Part shown: positions 41,165 through 58,811 of the stretch, piece after piece | How the letters are laid out: each line of letters begins with the position of its first letter | Position numbering within the stretch: the stretch's first letter is position 1 | Origin: Unio delphinus | Taxonomy: Eukaryota; Mollusca; Bivalvia; Unionida; Unionidae | Assembly: GCA_029339505.1 (NCBI GenBank) | Contig: JAQISU010000163.1 | Span: forward strand, 3,674,001-3,738,000 | DNA: 64,000 bases | Reading direction: 5' to 3' | The notes under the pieces: generated by a model | The model's database searches: none | Told to the model about the DNA's origin: nothing | Seen by the model: only the letters and a program-made list of their open reading frames with translations | Made by a program: the position numbers and the translations under genes

Positions 41165-43350
41165 GAGATTCATGTACTGATTACAGTACAGTATCATTTG
41201 AGACAACGTTGTAGTCTGTCGGTTGTTTATTGATCAGCCGTATATGTGCATATATCCGACATTTAGATGGGGATTAGGAGAACGCATGGCCTAGGGCCGA
41301 CCATGACCGCGCAGGGCCAGATTATCGGCGTTTTAAATTTACCGGATAATATAGCTTGACAAACTTATAAAGACGACCTTAGGCCTGAATAGCGGGGCCT
41401 GGGGCGGTCACCCCACTTGCCACCCCAAAACACCGTTCATGGTTGTATCTAATTAATGAAATTGTATATTCTGTAAACAAGGGCTCGTGTTGTCTGATCT
41501 ATATTTCTGGTACAATTTCAATTTCTAACATCCATTAATTTCATCCGAACATTATTTCGATTTGAGATTTAACACCATGGCCGATTAACCTCTTGGCATC
41601 GATCAGCACCCAAAAGAACACGTCCATTGAGTAAATACAGTTTAAAATTTAAAAACGTTCCTGTCCCCATACATTTTTCAACATGGAGTCCACATGTTAA
41701 TTCCTATTATGCCCAATCAAAGAACACCAAAACAATAAACTCCCCTTATGCCACAAAATCACTTACGTGACCCAGGTATGTGCTTTTCATGAACGAGTGG
41801 TCGATTGAGTAAGTGGGTGATCGATCAGTGCACGAAGGCGTGAAGTGGACGATAACGTCGAGTGCATGACACCTAATAAAATCCGTTGGAACTCGTTGTA
41901 TCGTCCCTGGACGAACGGCATCTTAATCATTTTGTCTACGCCTATGATGGCGAATACAATTAGAGAGAAATGTAGCATGTGCCTGTTTAGGGTGTTCGTG
42001 TCTGGTAATCATTTATGTGTTATCGTGATGCTTTATTGAAATACTGGCGTGCGTGTATTTGTTTTTTTTTCTTTCTAGTATTGTATAATTATTTGATCTG
42101 TCCTGTTTTAGTATTGTGTATTCAAGTATTTGTTCTGTTTCGTGGTATAGGGGCTTTTTGTGGGGGTGGGTGGATGGTCTTTTCATTGACGGAAATAAAC
42201 TCCATCGAGGGTATTTGTGTTCTCTTCTTGTTGTAAAACTCCCAGCTCACGCCAATGGTGAGTTCCTTTCATGTCACATAACCTTTCGCTAATATTATTT
42301 CTTCTTGTGCCCCGCAGAGACCCAGATATGTTAAATTCTCCTTATGGCCCATAATGTCTCGTTGATAATAAAATTCCCCTTATGCCACATTAAGGCTTAA
42401 ATCAGAATTTAAAAATAGGTTTAACATTAGCTCATGTTAATTTATCTTATGTCCCATATCGCCCGTCCCCACTATATTACGTTTCTCAATGTATTACTCC
42501 TTAAACTATATACATAAATGTGATAATGTGTGTACTTCTGTATCTATTGTTTTCTATGTTTGTTTACAATTATATTTTAATGTAATCTAACTAACCGTTT
42601 TAAAGTTGCCTGTGTTTAAAGCAAAGTAGTGTTTTATATATTGTTTACATATGCACTAACTTTAAATAACGATTAACTAACTCAACTTTAACCGGTAATG
42701 AAATATTTGACTCTCTGTACATCCGGAGGATTAGACGAGCTCAATTTATCAAACAATAGGATTACAATCGGCAAATGATATTCGCCGCAATTTGAGAACG
42801 GTATCGGAATTAACTGTTTCCTGTGGAACAATAGTGTTGCGGAAAGAGGCCAAATCTAAACTGGACAGGTTTTTGGCAAATTTTTGTCCGACAATGACCT
42901 ATAGCAGAAAAATGCTAATAATATTACATTAGAGACATAAATAAAAATTAATTATTTTTGTTGAAAGGATGCTTGTAAGATTCTGACTGAGGTATTAAAG
43001 TTAATTCCTTATGCAACTAGTGGCTTTTATACTTAATCAACACTTCCCCCATCCCCTCTTTTTTACATTCATTTTTGACAGGAGAGAGCTATTTCGACTA
43101 TTTTCATGTGACAAGCCAGCTAAAAGAATCAGTATGTGCCTTATACATGAATAAAGTTCACTAGTACTGTAACACATTAGCATACTTTTCATCACCCCTC
43201 AACCATCTAGATTTTTTAAATATTTACCTCTGTTGCAGACAAATGTAAATACGCAAACCTAATCGGCGGCTCATTTGAAGCCGAAGTTACACATTTGATC
43301 TCCAATGCTAGTCGAATGTGACCGGCAGTCACCAACAAGTCAACCCATTT
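41165..43350. other. Spacer with no recognised gene
   Basis: Phrases like 'ccccttatgccacaaaat' recur at about 41740, 42340 and 42385, suggesting old low-copy repeats. No gene seen. Confidence 0.4.
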
Positions 43351-43359
43351 CCTTTTTAG

Positions 43360-45469
<2,110 letters not shown>

Positions 45470-45549
<80 letters not shown>

Positions 45550-45597
45550 GTGGGTGGGTAGGTGTGTCTGTGTGTGTGTCTGTGTCTGTGTGGATAC
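45470..45597. repeat. (GT)n(TA)n(GGGT)n microsatellite
   Basis: Short GT run, then about 34 TA units, then GGGT/GTCT units. Confidence 0.95.
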
Positions 45598-45941
45598 GTT
45601 GAGTTTAGTAGTTTAGTAAGTTCCTTGTCAGGGAAAGAAACAACTTACAACCAAGAGAAATACTTGACTCGTACATATTAGATTGACAGAGGAAATATAC
45701 GATCAAGTAGTACGAATAGACAAAAAAAAAAAAGAAGAAGTAATTGAAAAGCTGTCTTAAAATTCATCACATAAAAAAATCAGGGAAGATATTAGCGCTC
45801 CCGTTATACTGATAACGAAAATGGTTTTGATCTGTTTCCAGACTGAGGGCAAAGGACACAAACTTTGCATAGCAAGAAATCAAAGCCATTTTCAAAGTTG
45901 ACAATAGACGTTAAATCAATTTCTCAGTTATGCATAACGGT

Positions 45942-46190
45942 TTTTGTTGTTGTAGGGTTTAACGCCATTTTTCAGCACTCGATAGGCTATACATGGCGGC
46001 CAGTAATAATGGTGGAGGAAGAACCCGGGAAAACCTCTGGAAAGAACCACCAACCAGCGAGAAGCTACTGGCAAGCTTTTTCACATACCCACATTGGCCG
46101 AATCTGAGATTCGAACCCACGCAGACAGAGGTGAGATAGCAGTGATCCGTAACCAAGAGCGTTTTAGACCACTTGGCCACGCGGGGTCCC
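45942..46190 (-). mobile_element. tRNA-derived SINE, family 1 (full length)
   Basis: Minus-strand copy: head with A box 'TGGCCAAGTGG', 'CTTGGTTACGGATCACTG' and B box 'GGGTTCGAATCTCAG', then 'GAAAAAGCTTGCCAGTAGC', with a CAA tail. The target duplication TATGCATAACGGT / TATGAATAACGGT (45929-45941 and 46191-46203) has one mismatch. Confidence 0.88.
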
Positions 46191-46265
46191 TATGAATAAC
46201 GGTACTAAAGGAAATAAGTTCAGAGGATGGTGCAGAATATCATGGGCCAAAAAGAAAACGACATC

Positions 46266-46312
<47 letters not shown>
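46266..46312. repeat. (ATA)n microsatellite
   Basis: About 16 AAT/ATA units. Confidence 0.95.
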
Positions 46313-46314
<2 letters not shown>

Positions 46315-46845
46315 GCAAAGAGTTGTTGAATATTTACTTGGGAAATTACTAACGCAGATATTGTGTGCATCTGATAAACTTTTGTCTGATTCTAATTTTG
46401 ATATGACTGTATCCACTGGGTTCGATTTCGATTTGTTTGAGGCAGAACGCTCCATGAGTTTTCAGTATTCAATTGCCTGAACACGTATGACGTAGGGAAA
46501 ATATTAATATTGCATGCTGGGATTGACAGCTGGTCAGTAGTAGATACATATAAGAGTCAGCCGGTTGAAAATAGGGGTCAGTTTCTCTTTTCCACTTAGG
46601 AGGCTAGACTCGGTATTCAAGAAGATGATGAACATGTTCGATAACTGACGTACATTAATTGGGTGTTACTGGTATGTTCTAACTATGGTATGAAATTATC
46701 GTACTTTTCGATTCTTTCTAGTTCTACTTCGTCAATGACGAGAAGTTGAAAGGTATATACTGTTCCACATTGACAAATATTTGCTCGAGCCTTCCAGTTC
46801 AAATATTGGCATACGAAGGTGCCATCTTATGTCCATTGCAGTTCC

Positions 46846-48820
<1,975 letters not shown>

Positions 48821-48836
48821 ATACAGACAAGACGAA

Positions 48837-49331
48837 ATGAGTTCTTTTCTGGCAAGGATTTCGGATCCTCAGTATCAAAACTGGCTGAAATGCTACTGGG
48901 CACTTGATAGCCTGACTGAGAGTCTTCGAAGCTACACAGAGTCTGGAGTGAAGAGACTGTTCAATAATGTCGAGCAAAACGTTAGAACATTCCTGGGTTC
49001 GCGCTACCAGTGTAATGCATGCAGCTGGAATGGAATACGTCGAAAGCACTTCACAGGAGTTTGGTCCATCAACTGTATCAACTGTATCTGTAATGTATGG
49101 CTGCAAGAGATCCTCAGCAAACATGATGATCCAAAGAGCAAAACCATCAACTGGGGCAATGCAGACCTTACCAAGTGGCCCACTGAACCTTGGGAAATTG
49201 CAAAGATATATATGACTAAGGGACAGCAAAATAAAAAAGATCTACCAAAAGAACTTGACTGTGCAGCGTTACTCTCGCTGATCAAGTACTGTAAAGAGTT
49301 TCGTCCAGTCAATGTACAGCTGGTATCTGAT
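48837..49331 (+). CDS. Host gene exon A: CXorf38/DUF4559-like protein, N-terminal part
   Basis: First coding exon, 165 codons from ATG 48837 to a consensus donor (GAT|GTAAGT at 49332). An acceptor-like 'tatacag' ending at 48826 suggests an upstream 5' UTR exon. The protein opens 'NWLKCYWALDSL' with hydrophobic helices and has a Cys set (QCNACSW, NCINCICNVW). It ends with the motif-rich 'INWGNADLTKWPTEPWEIAKIYM' and 'CAALLSLIKYCKEF'. Those last blocks match the signature I know from the vertebrate CXorf38 family. The function of that family is not established. Confidence 0.75.
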
Positions 49332-49504
49332 GTAAGTCAATACATATATTATTTCCTACTGTGTTTGTTTTATTAACTTATTAATTTATTAATTGGTGAA
49401 TAATGTCAGATTAGCATATCACATAATACTAATTTTGGACGGAATGCGGTTTGCGGAAGTTGTGTGGGTTGATCGCCATTTTGTTATTGCATGATGCACT
49501 ATAC

Positions 49505-49640
49505 ATGGTTGTTAATATATATGATGGAGGAAGAGGCCAGAAAAGCCCCGGAGAAACAACCAATCTGCGGATGCTGCTGGCAAGCTTTCCCAACATACCC
49601 ACACTGGCTAATTCTAAGACTCGAAATCATGCGATTGATA
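49505..49640 (-). mobile_element. Degenerate SINE family 1 fragment
   Basis: Matches the body and start of the head on the minus strand: 'GGAAAGCTTGCCAGCAGC', 'TCTCCGGGGC', 'CCTCCATCATA'. Both ends are eroded. Inside intron 1 of the host gene. Confidence 0.6.
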
Positions 49641-49649
49641 TGTGAGTGA

Positions 49650-50770
49650 AAGGCCTTGCAAGAATGTACATCACATCAACCTGCAGGATTTTACGTTACT
49701 ATACATTAATTGTAAGTCTACCATGTTAGTCATTTGGTCAATGCTAATGCGAATTTCATTTTCTGCAAATATATTAGTTTTGTCTAATTAGGGTTGACAT
49801 TATAGAACTGGTTTACGTCTGTCTTTGCATGGGTCTTTCTTTCCCATACAATAGATCTAAACTCTTAGCTGTAAAGATGTGCGTTTTTTTTCTTTTTAAG
49901 TCTTAAAGTTTCAATATTTCTTTTTGTTCTTGTCCATCCATACGTATACTTTCTTACGACGCAAAGTCTTAAACTAAGTAACAGAAATGAGCAAACACCA
50001 ACACGTTTTGTCAAAATCAACAAATTATATTTTTACCTAGAATAAAAAGTACAATTTAAAAGAACTTATAGTACACTGACATAAAATCCATGCAGTCCTA
50101 AAGGTTCAATCACATGTCCAGATATATGAAGTTCCGATTGAATTCCAGTTACATTCCAAATTAATTCCGACATTGAATGTACTGATGTGTCCGTAGTCTA
50201 GTCGAGAAAGTGCTAATGTGCATATGGCATGGAATGTAGCTAATATCTTAACACAGTACCTATTGCTTAGGACTATGTACCTCTAGTAAATAATTTGAAT
50301 AAATAAATGCACCCAAACTAAAACCTGAACACAACATGTTCCAGCAAATACTAAATTTCCTCTTTCAAACATTCTTGTATGACACGGTTCATCCTGAATG
50401 GATACTGTTTTACAGGTGTTGAGTCTACAATTTCATTGTCATGGTAGATTTTATTTACTTATGCTGGATCACATTCCAATAACAGCTGTTTCAGTCACTC
50501 TTTATTTTCCTGTATATAGGAAAGTTTCTGATCCAGATTAATTAATATTTCTGAATAATACTAAAGCTTGGTTACACCAAAGTCACTACAGACAGTTTTT
50601 TCCATCTCTTAAATCCTCATAGCAAGGGGTATAAACAGTTAAATTGACTACATTATTAACCTGGTTATATATATCAATATGCTCCTTAACATATTTATAT
50701 GGCAAAATTGCTTTTGTTTTCGCCTCTAAGAGTGTTAATGATTAAAAGCACTTACGTTTTTCAATTATAG
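49650..50770. other. Intronic spacer with no recognised gene
   Basis: Nothing supported beyond AT-rich intron sequence. Confidence 0.4.
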
Positions 50771-50771
50771 G

Positions 50772-50812
50772 CGGAAGATATTACATTGATTGAAGAAGAA
50801 TTTGAAGTATAG
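50772..50812 (+). other. Possible alternative terminal exon of the host gene
   Basis: The acceptor-like 'tttttcaattatag' is followed by a phase-0 frame of 13 codons (AEDITLIEEEFEV) and TAG. It would join in frame with exon A. The acidic peptide has no homology signal, so this is a weak candidate. Confidence 0.2.
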
Positions 50813-51229
50813 ACAAAAGATTCAGAACTCTATCAATCAAACCAGAAACATAGTCGAGAAGATTATTTTCACAATATCCAGTTGAATCGGATTATCTTTT
50901 CATAACTTCAAAGATCCACGAACAGTGTGTCCAAAATCTAGTTCAAAGGACAAAATCTTAATGATTTTACTCATATTGCATAACAACAAACAACAGTAAA
51001 TGAACACCTTTTTTGCAATCTTTACCGGTAACTGAGGAATATGACCGAATCGTATTATTCAAAGTTTAATGAAATATTGCTAAATCCCCGTAGCGTTCAG
51101 GGTAATCGACATTAGAGTTTAATTGTCGGCTGCCTATTTCAAAATTACACACAAATATCTTGACCCTAGATTACATTGAACAGATTTGGAAATGCCAAAA
51201 ATGTAAACATACAAAGCAAGAACACTGTA

Positions 51230-51800
51230 TCACATTTCTATTATGGTTTTGGGTTTAATATTCCTCAAAGGAATTGCCTCTGGTAATCTTGTAGTAGTAC
51301 ACATCATGATGAACATGTATTGGTTGCCTGATGTTGTCTTAGGTAAAGTACAAACACAGTCTACCATTATTCTGCTAAATGATTCTATAAAAATCAGGAA
51401 TAGTTGCAGATGAGCCTTAGGTATCTTCAAGATGTTGTGGTAAGTCTTATTGATCTTAACATGACCAATCAAATGAGTTCATGGTATTGGCCAAGAAAGT
51501 CTACACGAGTTAGGAAAAAGGATTTGATAGGTCATTGACCACACGTCACCAGCGGGTATTTCAGGTTGTCGCCATGTCTCGTTAGGATCCCATTAATAAC
51601 AAAATATCAAACAGGTATTTGCATGGCTTCAGTTTCGATAATAGCTTTCATAAGAAAAAGTACACGATCTATGGATCTTGTTCCTGTTCGACAATATGTG
51701 ATTGTAGTCATCACACTAATTAGAATAAAGAAAAGAAATAGGGTGACTGTGATCAATACCTTTTTGATTGATCAATACAAGAAGAAAACGTGATTCCATT
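51230..51800 (-). pseudogene. Ty3/gypsy integrase fragment
   Basis: Minus strand. An upstream piece near 51480-51570 reads 'PEIPAGDVWSMTYQI' and 'HVKINKTYHNIL', equivalent to the HHCC zinc-binding region. Then 'IPKAHLQ', 'SFSRIMVDCVCTLPKTTSGNQYMFIMMC' and 'TTRLPEAIPLRNI' (51250-51400) match the start of the gypsy rve core with its first catalytic Asp (VDC). Multiple frames and no LTRs nearby. Inside intron 1 of the host gene. Confidence 0.8.
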
Positions 51801-51809
51801 CAAAACCTG

Positions 51810-53070
51810 ACCAACAAAGGTGTCAGCTAAAGTGTAATGTCCTGATTAGCATCATTCTCAGGGGCTTACATTATCATAACTCTTGTAACTAATCAGGGAT
51901 TCAGTTTCAATAGTATCGATGTTCTGATCCAAAGAAGGGGATTATACACAACAGTATGTTCAGCTAGGGAATTGCCTACCAATGAATAAATACCCTGGAT
52001 AGGTGGTTATGTATTATGTTGTGTACAAAATAAATGCCTCTGGTCAGATATACCATTAACTTGATTTTGGACAAGAAAAACTAACAGTTATAGATATACA
52101 TAGCATATAATAAATAAGAAAAACCAGCAAACAATGCAAATTATTTATACAGAACAACATATTTTATTCACACCTGTTGCCTAACTTACGATTGGTATAA
52201 TGCACAATTGCACATAATTGTTTTCTTGTACTGTTCATGTACTAATCACTAACAGTGAATACACAATGTACTGACTAAACTTAACACAAACATAAATGAA
52301 TTGTGCCTGTCACGTCCATGTACATGCTGTGAATATGAACTACCAACATTAGATATTGTTGGCAAACCTCGTCTCCGAACAGACATTTTTGACGTTGGAA
52401 CTGGTGCACTCGATATTCGTGTCTTTGTTATTAAATTTTGTTTTACTAAAATCACATATGAAACATATGAAGCGGTTAATCGACCAATTATATTCCAATC
52501 AGTTCTCAATGAATAGTTTCAATTTAGCGCTGATATTTAAGTGTCAATTATTGCTGACACAGCTTGATTTGGGATTCATACGTTGAGCTGAAACAAGCGA
52601 TGTTGATTGGGAACACGTTTTACCCGTTTAATTGCACTTTATAATGTGTTTATGTTGCCCAACCTTCAATATTCAACTTGACGAATGAAGACAACAAGAA
52701 CGAGACATATCTAAAAATAAAAGATAAACTTTAGCAGCAAAGAAGAAAGAATGCATTTGATTCTATAGCGGTTAGATCTGCTGCAATAAAGTTCCCAAAA
52801 TGCAGAATTTTATTTTTTGATAACGTAAAATATTTAACTTTAATGTTACATGCAAAGAATCAAAAATTGTAAGTGAATTGAGCAAATATTATTGTGCGTT
52901 TATTCGACTTTTTTCAACGTCTCCAATTTGTCTTGACAATTGTACCTGTGTTATTGAATGCTAGACGCTTAATTCATATATGTGCTTGTACGTTATTATG
53001 TTATTATGTTATACTGTTCTTATGTTTCTACTTTTTATGTATTATTATAGGTTTAAACTAATTCTTATAT
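51810..53070. other. Intronic spacer with no recognised gene
   Basis: May include further gypsy remnants, which I could not identify. Confidence 0.35.
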
Positions 53071-53076
53071 GTGCAG

Positions 53077-53217
53077 GTCATTCAAATTAGAAACCAGTTT
53101 TGCCATTCCCCATGTATGAAGGTGAGTGATACAGACAAGGATACGGGGTTGGACAAAATCCTGTTACTTCTTTCTGATCTGAATATTGGGGAAATCTTTG
53201 TGCCAGAGATAACGGAG
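53077..53217 (+). CDS. Host gene exon B: HEPN-type motif exon
   Basis: 141 bp, 47 codons, phase 0 at both ends. The acceptor 'atatgtgcag' ends at 53076 and the donor GAG|GTGAGA follows 53217. It encodes 'VIQIRNQFCHSPCMKVSD', which lines up with the CXorf38-family segment after exon A. RNQFCH fits the Rx4-6H signature of HEPN domains. The remaining codons are a helical 'LDKILLLLSDL' stretch. Splice phase continuity with exon A supports one gene. Confidence 0.75.
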
Positions 53218-53696
53218 GTGAGATGGCCATCTTTATAAATATAAATAGTATATCTTTAAGAATGGCAACAAAAACTGCAGTTAGGAACAGTTTAGAAGAG
53301 AGAAGTGATTTGAATCAACTACCAAAACTGGATTAAAAAACAAAAGAGTTACAAGATATAGAAAGGAAACGATTCATGTTGTAAGATTCGAATCAAAAGA
53401 TAGAAGGACTTAAAAAAAGTGAGAACGTGTCTAAATATTAATATAATTTAGAAAATTGAAACTAAATAAGTACAAATATTCCACTTCTTGACAAAAGCAA
53501 CATGTTTTTGTTTTTTTTTAAACAGTCAAAAAATCTAAGTTAAAGAAAAGTATTTTATTTGAACTTGAATAAAAAGCGTGAAGCTGATCCTGTCGGTCTT
53601 CATTATTCTGACATGACAAGACTGAAATGGAATGAAAAAAAGAAGCTACACATAGTTTGAAAAGAATGCCCAATGCAAAAAGTCCAGAATGTAATG

Positions 53697-54048
53697 GAGT
53701 CACCGTAGAATATGTATTGATGTTTTTGAAAGCATATTAAACAGTTTATAGTGAAGGTCACCGTAGAATTGTATTGATGTTTTTGAAAGCATATTAGACA
53801 GTTTATAGTGAAGGTCACCATAGAATTTGTATTGATGTTTTTGAGAGCATATTAGACAGTTTATAGTGAAGGTCACCGTAGAATTTGTATTGATGCTTTT
53901 GAAAGCATATTAGACAGTTTATAGTGAAGGTCACCGTAGACTATGTATTGATGTTTTTGAAAGCATATTAGACAGTTTATAGTGAAGGTCACCGTAGAAT
54001 TTGTATTGATGTTTTTGAGAGCATATTAGACAGTTTATAGTGAAGGTA
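53697..54048. repeat. Tandem repeat, about 58-60 bp period, six units
   Basis: The unit is 'ggtcaccgtagaatttgtat' plus 'tgatgtttttgaaagcatat' and 'tagacagtttatagtgaa'. Near-identical copies, intronic. Confidence 0.9.
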
Positions 54049-54358
54049 ATTAACTGTGGTTATGAAGCTGCGGAACGTATTTACAAAATAACATTTAAAG
54101 TGTTTGTGTTTTTGGCTTGCTACTTGCCATGCCAGCAAGGGTCATCCGTTTCGGTATTCCATTCATAAATGTGATTAGGTCCAATTTCCTCGCATGTTAT
54201 GCTGATCAAGACACCCTAGAACACAAATGTAATATCTTCTAAATAAAGCAACCGGAAGTCATAAAAATTCACCTGTATATGACTCCAAACATCCAAATTG
54301 GAATGCTGCATAAAGTTTAATTGATAAATACCACATGCTTACTGACACTATACTTTAC

Positions 54359-54596
<238 letters not shown>

Positions 54597-54682
54597 GGTA
54601 GTGCAAACGAGCCCGTTATGTAGAAGAGAGAGTTCATAACGTGTCAGAATAATTATGAATATTAGATACAAATAAAAAAAAC

Positions 54683-54975
54683 ATGGGTGCAGTTTATGGA
54701 TCCAGTGACTTTGGTAAATCTCACATCATTAGATGGATGAAATGTCTTTGTTCTGGAACTGTTAAAGGTCTTACTTGGAAATGTATTGCCAATGTCGTTC
54801 AAAATATCTATTTGATTACGTGGGAATGTAGGCAAATGACGATAAACATATTACTGTCCGAGAGGTAGCAGACAATTTGGATTTGCTATAAGGTAGTGCA
54901 GTGGATATGCTGTCCAAGGAGTCGGGAATGCACAGGGTTTATTATAATTGGTTGCCCATGTGCGTAGTAAGCAAA
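54683..54975 (+). pseudogene. mariner-type transposase N-terminal fragment
   Basis: Frames give 'GKSHIIRWMKCLCSG' (first helix-turn-helix) and then 'HITVREVADNLDLL', a stop, 'GSAVDMLSKESGMHRV' and 'NWLP', the second helix-turn-helix and the linker before the catalytic domain. The catalytic D,D34D part is missing. Inside intron 2. Confidence 0.7.
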
Positions 54976-54979
54976 ACCA

Positions 54980-56690
54980 AAGAGACAATATATTATCTAT
55001 ATTTATCAGCATTAACAAAAAATCTGTTGTTGAGCATTTATATCATACGGCATAATATGTTGCGCCAGAAAAATTTATACGACATACACAGCAGCTGGTG
55101 AGTGAGTGGCACACACAGTCGCGTTTTAGTATAATGTGTTCTGTTGGATTACTGCATTAATGTTAAAGGGATCTCCTGGGAATAACTTGCTATACTATAC
55201 TCATTCTTTACCAACCAGTTTGCAACTCAGTATGTTTAAAGAACAGTCCATGCATGATAAGTTAAATCAGCAGTACGCTTATTTCACGTTATTTTTTATC
55301 TTGCTAATACTTTTTTAAAGCTATTGTGGTATCTTTGTAATGGAAACTTGTTTTAGTAAGCTGCACAAATTCACACTGCTAATTCAAGCAAGATGTCGAT
55401 GTCCCGTTTTGCAATCATGTACTAGTTTGTTTACATTAGGACTTCATTAGCTGTTACAGTATTATTATAGACATCTGTCAAAGCTAAAGACGTTAGCTGA
55501 TATCTATTTTTTTCATCTTCGAAAGACTGAAGATTTACAACAAATATCTGATGTGAAGTTCGGATTGAAAGCAAGCTTTTACATTCTTGTACTATATTTA
55601 TATACTAGTAATAACTACGAAAATAAATCAAATATGTGTATTTCGTCGTTCTGTTATAATATTTCACATAGTCCGAATTATTCTCCATCTGATCCAGATC
55701 AGTCCCATACCAAGGTAGTCACAATCCAAATCAGCTATCATTCTGAAAAATGGCCAGATTTTGGCGTTCTATTCCCTTCGTTGTCTGGCGTCAAAAACGA
55801 TATATAGTTTCCATTCATCATAGTCCTTTCAAATTTAAACAGCTTTCTCCTGAAAGAACGTTGCAAGATGGTCAGAAAAGCCATATTGCTCTGACTGGGT
55901 ATATGTATATAGGCGATCATTACATTTTGCCGAGATATACTGAAATATTTTTACAGACTTGATAGCCACACGTGAATCTGTTGTTTGTTATTGAATTTAT
56001 TAAAATAATTGTTTCGACCCCTCCATATCTCTCAAGATAGTAGCAGCAAACCTTAGTTTTGTAATGTTGAATTTCTACGGATCACGCACAAGTTTTTTTT
56101 TATGTTCTTGACTTTTAAACGAAACATGTTATATACAGTATTCCTTTAGTCGATCATGACTCTACCATATTTGCACTATTGTAAACACATATGCTTAAAT
56201 TGTGTCCAGTCTGGTGAAAATGTTCTCTTTGCTTTGCTGAAGCATATCTCTGTTTCAATTTTCTTCTACTTCCTGACTGAAAGCATCGGATCAATTGTTT
56301 TTATATTAACACCGACAAGCTTGTAAGTACGTCAGGAATATTAGCACTTAGTCTGCGACCGAAACATTGTTTCGATAATGTTTAACACTGGAAGCACTCG
56401 GAAAAGTTGCTAATCTGATGCCCAATCACGCTGCCTTGGCAAAGATATTGTAAACGTTATTGTTACTTGTGAATGTATAATCATATTGACATGATAGTTT
56501 CACTACCAACTATTAGTCATGTTGATGTGGTATTTTCTGAAATCCTATTGATATAACATCTTCAAAATCTTGTTATAGCCACTCCTTGACCGAAATACGG
56601 TTGTACGGAGATACGGTTTTCACTTACAGACTTCTTATGATATCTAGTTGATCCTTAAAGAGAGTCTGTGGGTGATCTCGTGGCTCTAAA
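54980..56690. other. Intronic spacer with no recognised gene
   Basis: Nothing supported. Confidence 0.4.
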
Positions 56691-56699
56691 ACAAACAAC

Positions 56700-57740
56700 A
56701 CTGTGACATTGGATTGTCTCATTCAGGAAGCACTTGGAGCCTCTTCAATGTAACATTAGCAAAGAGCTTCCCCACAATGTTAAGAACGGAAATGTCATTA
56801 TCATTGCTCCAGTCACTCCTCTTCCCTTTGTTCTTGAAGAGGGGGACTCTAATGGCATCATTCTTATCTTGTGGTACGGAGTCTTCATTAAAGCATTGGT
56901 ATAAAGGTTCGTGCAGTTTTATGAGGAGGGTTTTATTTGGCACATTTGATGACTTCAGCTGCTTATCCATCTTTTCCGGGGAAGTTTCCAGGGGCAGGCC
57001 TTGTTGTCTCTTGCATTGGATTCTGAATAATGCTCCACCATATGTTCCATCTGCTTCGGACGGTCTGTTATAACCTTGCCGGCTGGTAGTCTTTAGTGAG
57101 GCAGTCTTCTTTTATATGATCAGTATCACAGTGTGCGCTATGGTAGCTGCGCGTTATCTTTACGCTGCTAAGATTAGAGCGCCTCGAGAGGGTGAGGTTA
57201 AGCTGATGTAAGTGCTTGAATCTACGGTGTAAGTTACTATACTGGGGCTTGGTCCTAGAAGGATGCGTTACTGAAGGCAAGACTGTGATGGCGGTAGAGT
57301 TCAAGGTGAAACTCCCCCTCCCGACATTCACCATACAGTTTGGCCAGGAGCTATGGTCGGCACTGATTCTGGCACTGAAGTCACCAAGCATTAACCGTGG
57401 CTATTGCAAGGGAACTTCAATGGTAACATTAAGATCGTCGTAACACTTGATTTTAACTTCCGAGGAGGATGTCAAAGTTGTTGCGTAAGCGCTGATCATA
57501 CTGATTAATCCAGTTGATGTATGTAGTTGAAGTTTCAGAATCCATTTGGTTCCATATAAGGAAGATAAAGTGGAGATAAGCAGACTGTTCTTGATAGAGA
57601 AACCAGCGCCTTGCTCTCTTCGCTCATCTGGAGGCCAGCATTTCAGTCCTTCTGAGCTTAGTTTACAAATTGCAGATTTTCCGAGAATGCTGGTGTCATG
57701 GTCCGCATTTTCGGATTCCCAGCCTAAGTACTAGTATTAA
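56700..57740 (-). pseudogene. LINE endonuclease plus start of RT, truncated
   Basis: Minus strand. The EEP blocks are 'GAGFSIKNSLL' (about 57605), 'LISMISAYATTLTSSSE' (about 57490), 'LGDFSARISADHSSW' (57345-57390) with the catalytic GDF(N/S)AR, and 'TRSYHSAHCDTDH' (about 57120-57160). The RT start is 'PLFKNKGKRSDWSNDNDISVLNIVGKLFA' (56760-56850). It stops at 56715 where intron sequence resumes. Typical of a CR1/RTE-group element copied to genomes in multiple copies. Inside intron 2. Confidence 0.85.
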
Positions 57741-57774
57741 TAATAATAATAGTGAAAATAATTATTATAATATA

Positions 57775-57819
<45 letters not shown>

Positions 57820-57915
57820 TATAATTATAATAATTATAATAATAATAGTAATATTAGTAGTAATGTTATAATCCTTAGTAGTGGTAGTAGCAGTAGTAGT
57901 TATTGATGTTGCTGT
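57736..57915. repeat. (AAT)n/(AGT)n microsatellite
   Basis: AAT and ATT units grading into GTA/AGT units, just before exon C. Confidence 0.9.
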
Positions 57916-57995
57916 GGCAATTGTAGTAGTATAAGTAGTGTTTGATGTTTTAAATTCTAAAATAATGTTATAATTGCAATTTTTTTCTTTACAAG

Positions 57996-58169
57996 TTGAA
58001 GACAAAAGACATAGACGAATATTACCGAGAGAAAGAGTTAAAGGCTCATCAGAATCGGGTATCAGAGGTACTGAATGAAGTGAAAGCACTGAAAGGCAGC
58101 TTTGTCTCTGTGGTAAACGTCCAAGCTGAATCAGGGGTGATTGTTGTTAAACAATTGATGCCTGACGCA
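57996..58169 (+). CDS. Host gene exon C: coiled-coil exon
   Basis: 174 bp, 58 codons, phase 0 at both ends. A pyrimidine-rich acceptor 'ttttttctttacaag' ends at 57995 and the donor GCA|GTAAGT follows 58169. It encodes 'DEYYREKELKAHQNRVSEVL' and 'VKALKGSFVSVV', a charged helical, probably coiled-coil region followed by a short beta-like segment 'GVIVVKQLMPDA'. The frame stays open into an (AGT)n intronic tract, which is not coding. Confidence 0.65.
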
Positions 58170-58239
58170 GTAAGTGAACATATAATTTGGACATGTCTGC
58201 CACAAAACCCAAAATTAGGAAACAAATTTGAATTGGAAA

Positions 58240-58590
58240 CTGTGCGTAGTAGTAGTAGTAGTAGCAGTAGTAGTAGAAGTAGTAGTAGTACTAACAGTAG
58301 TAGTAGTGCTAGCAATAGTAGTAGTGCAAGTTTTACTATTAGTAGTAGTAGTACTAGCAGCAGTAGTAGTACTAGCAGTAGTAGTAGTAGTTTAGTAGTA
58401 GTAGTAGTACTAGCAGTAGCAGTAGTTGTAGTTGCAGTAGTAGTTGTAGTACTAGTAGTGGTAGTAGCAGAACTAGCAGTATTAGTAGTATCACTAGCAG
58501 TAGTTGTAGTACTAGTTGTAATAGTAGTAGTACTAGCAGTAGTAGTAATAATAGCAGCAGTAGTATTGGTAATACTAGCAGTAGTAGTAC

Positions 58591-58637
<47 letters not shown>

Positions 58638-58757
58638 AAGGAATCATTGGAAAGCACCCAAAACCAGGACACATTGTACTTGGAATGTAACACGCCAGCA
58701 GACGTTGGATACATGAATTATGTGAATAATAATAATAGAAATACAAATAATAATCCA

Positions 58758-58811
<54 letters not shown>

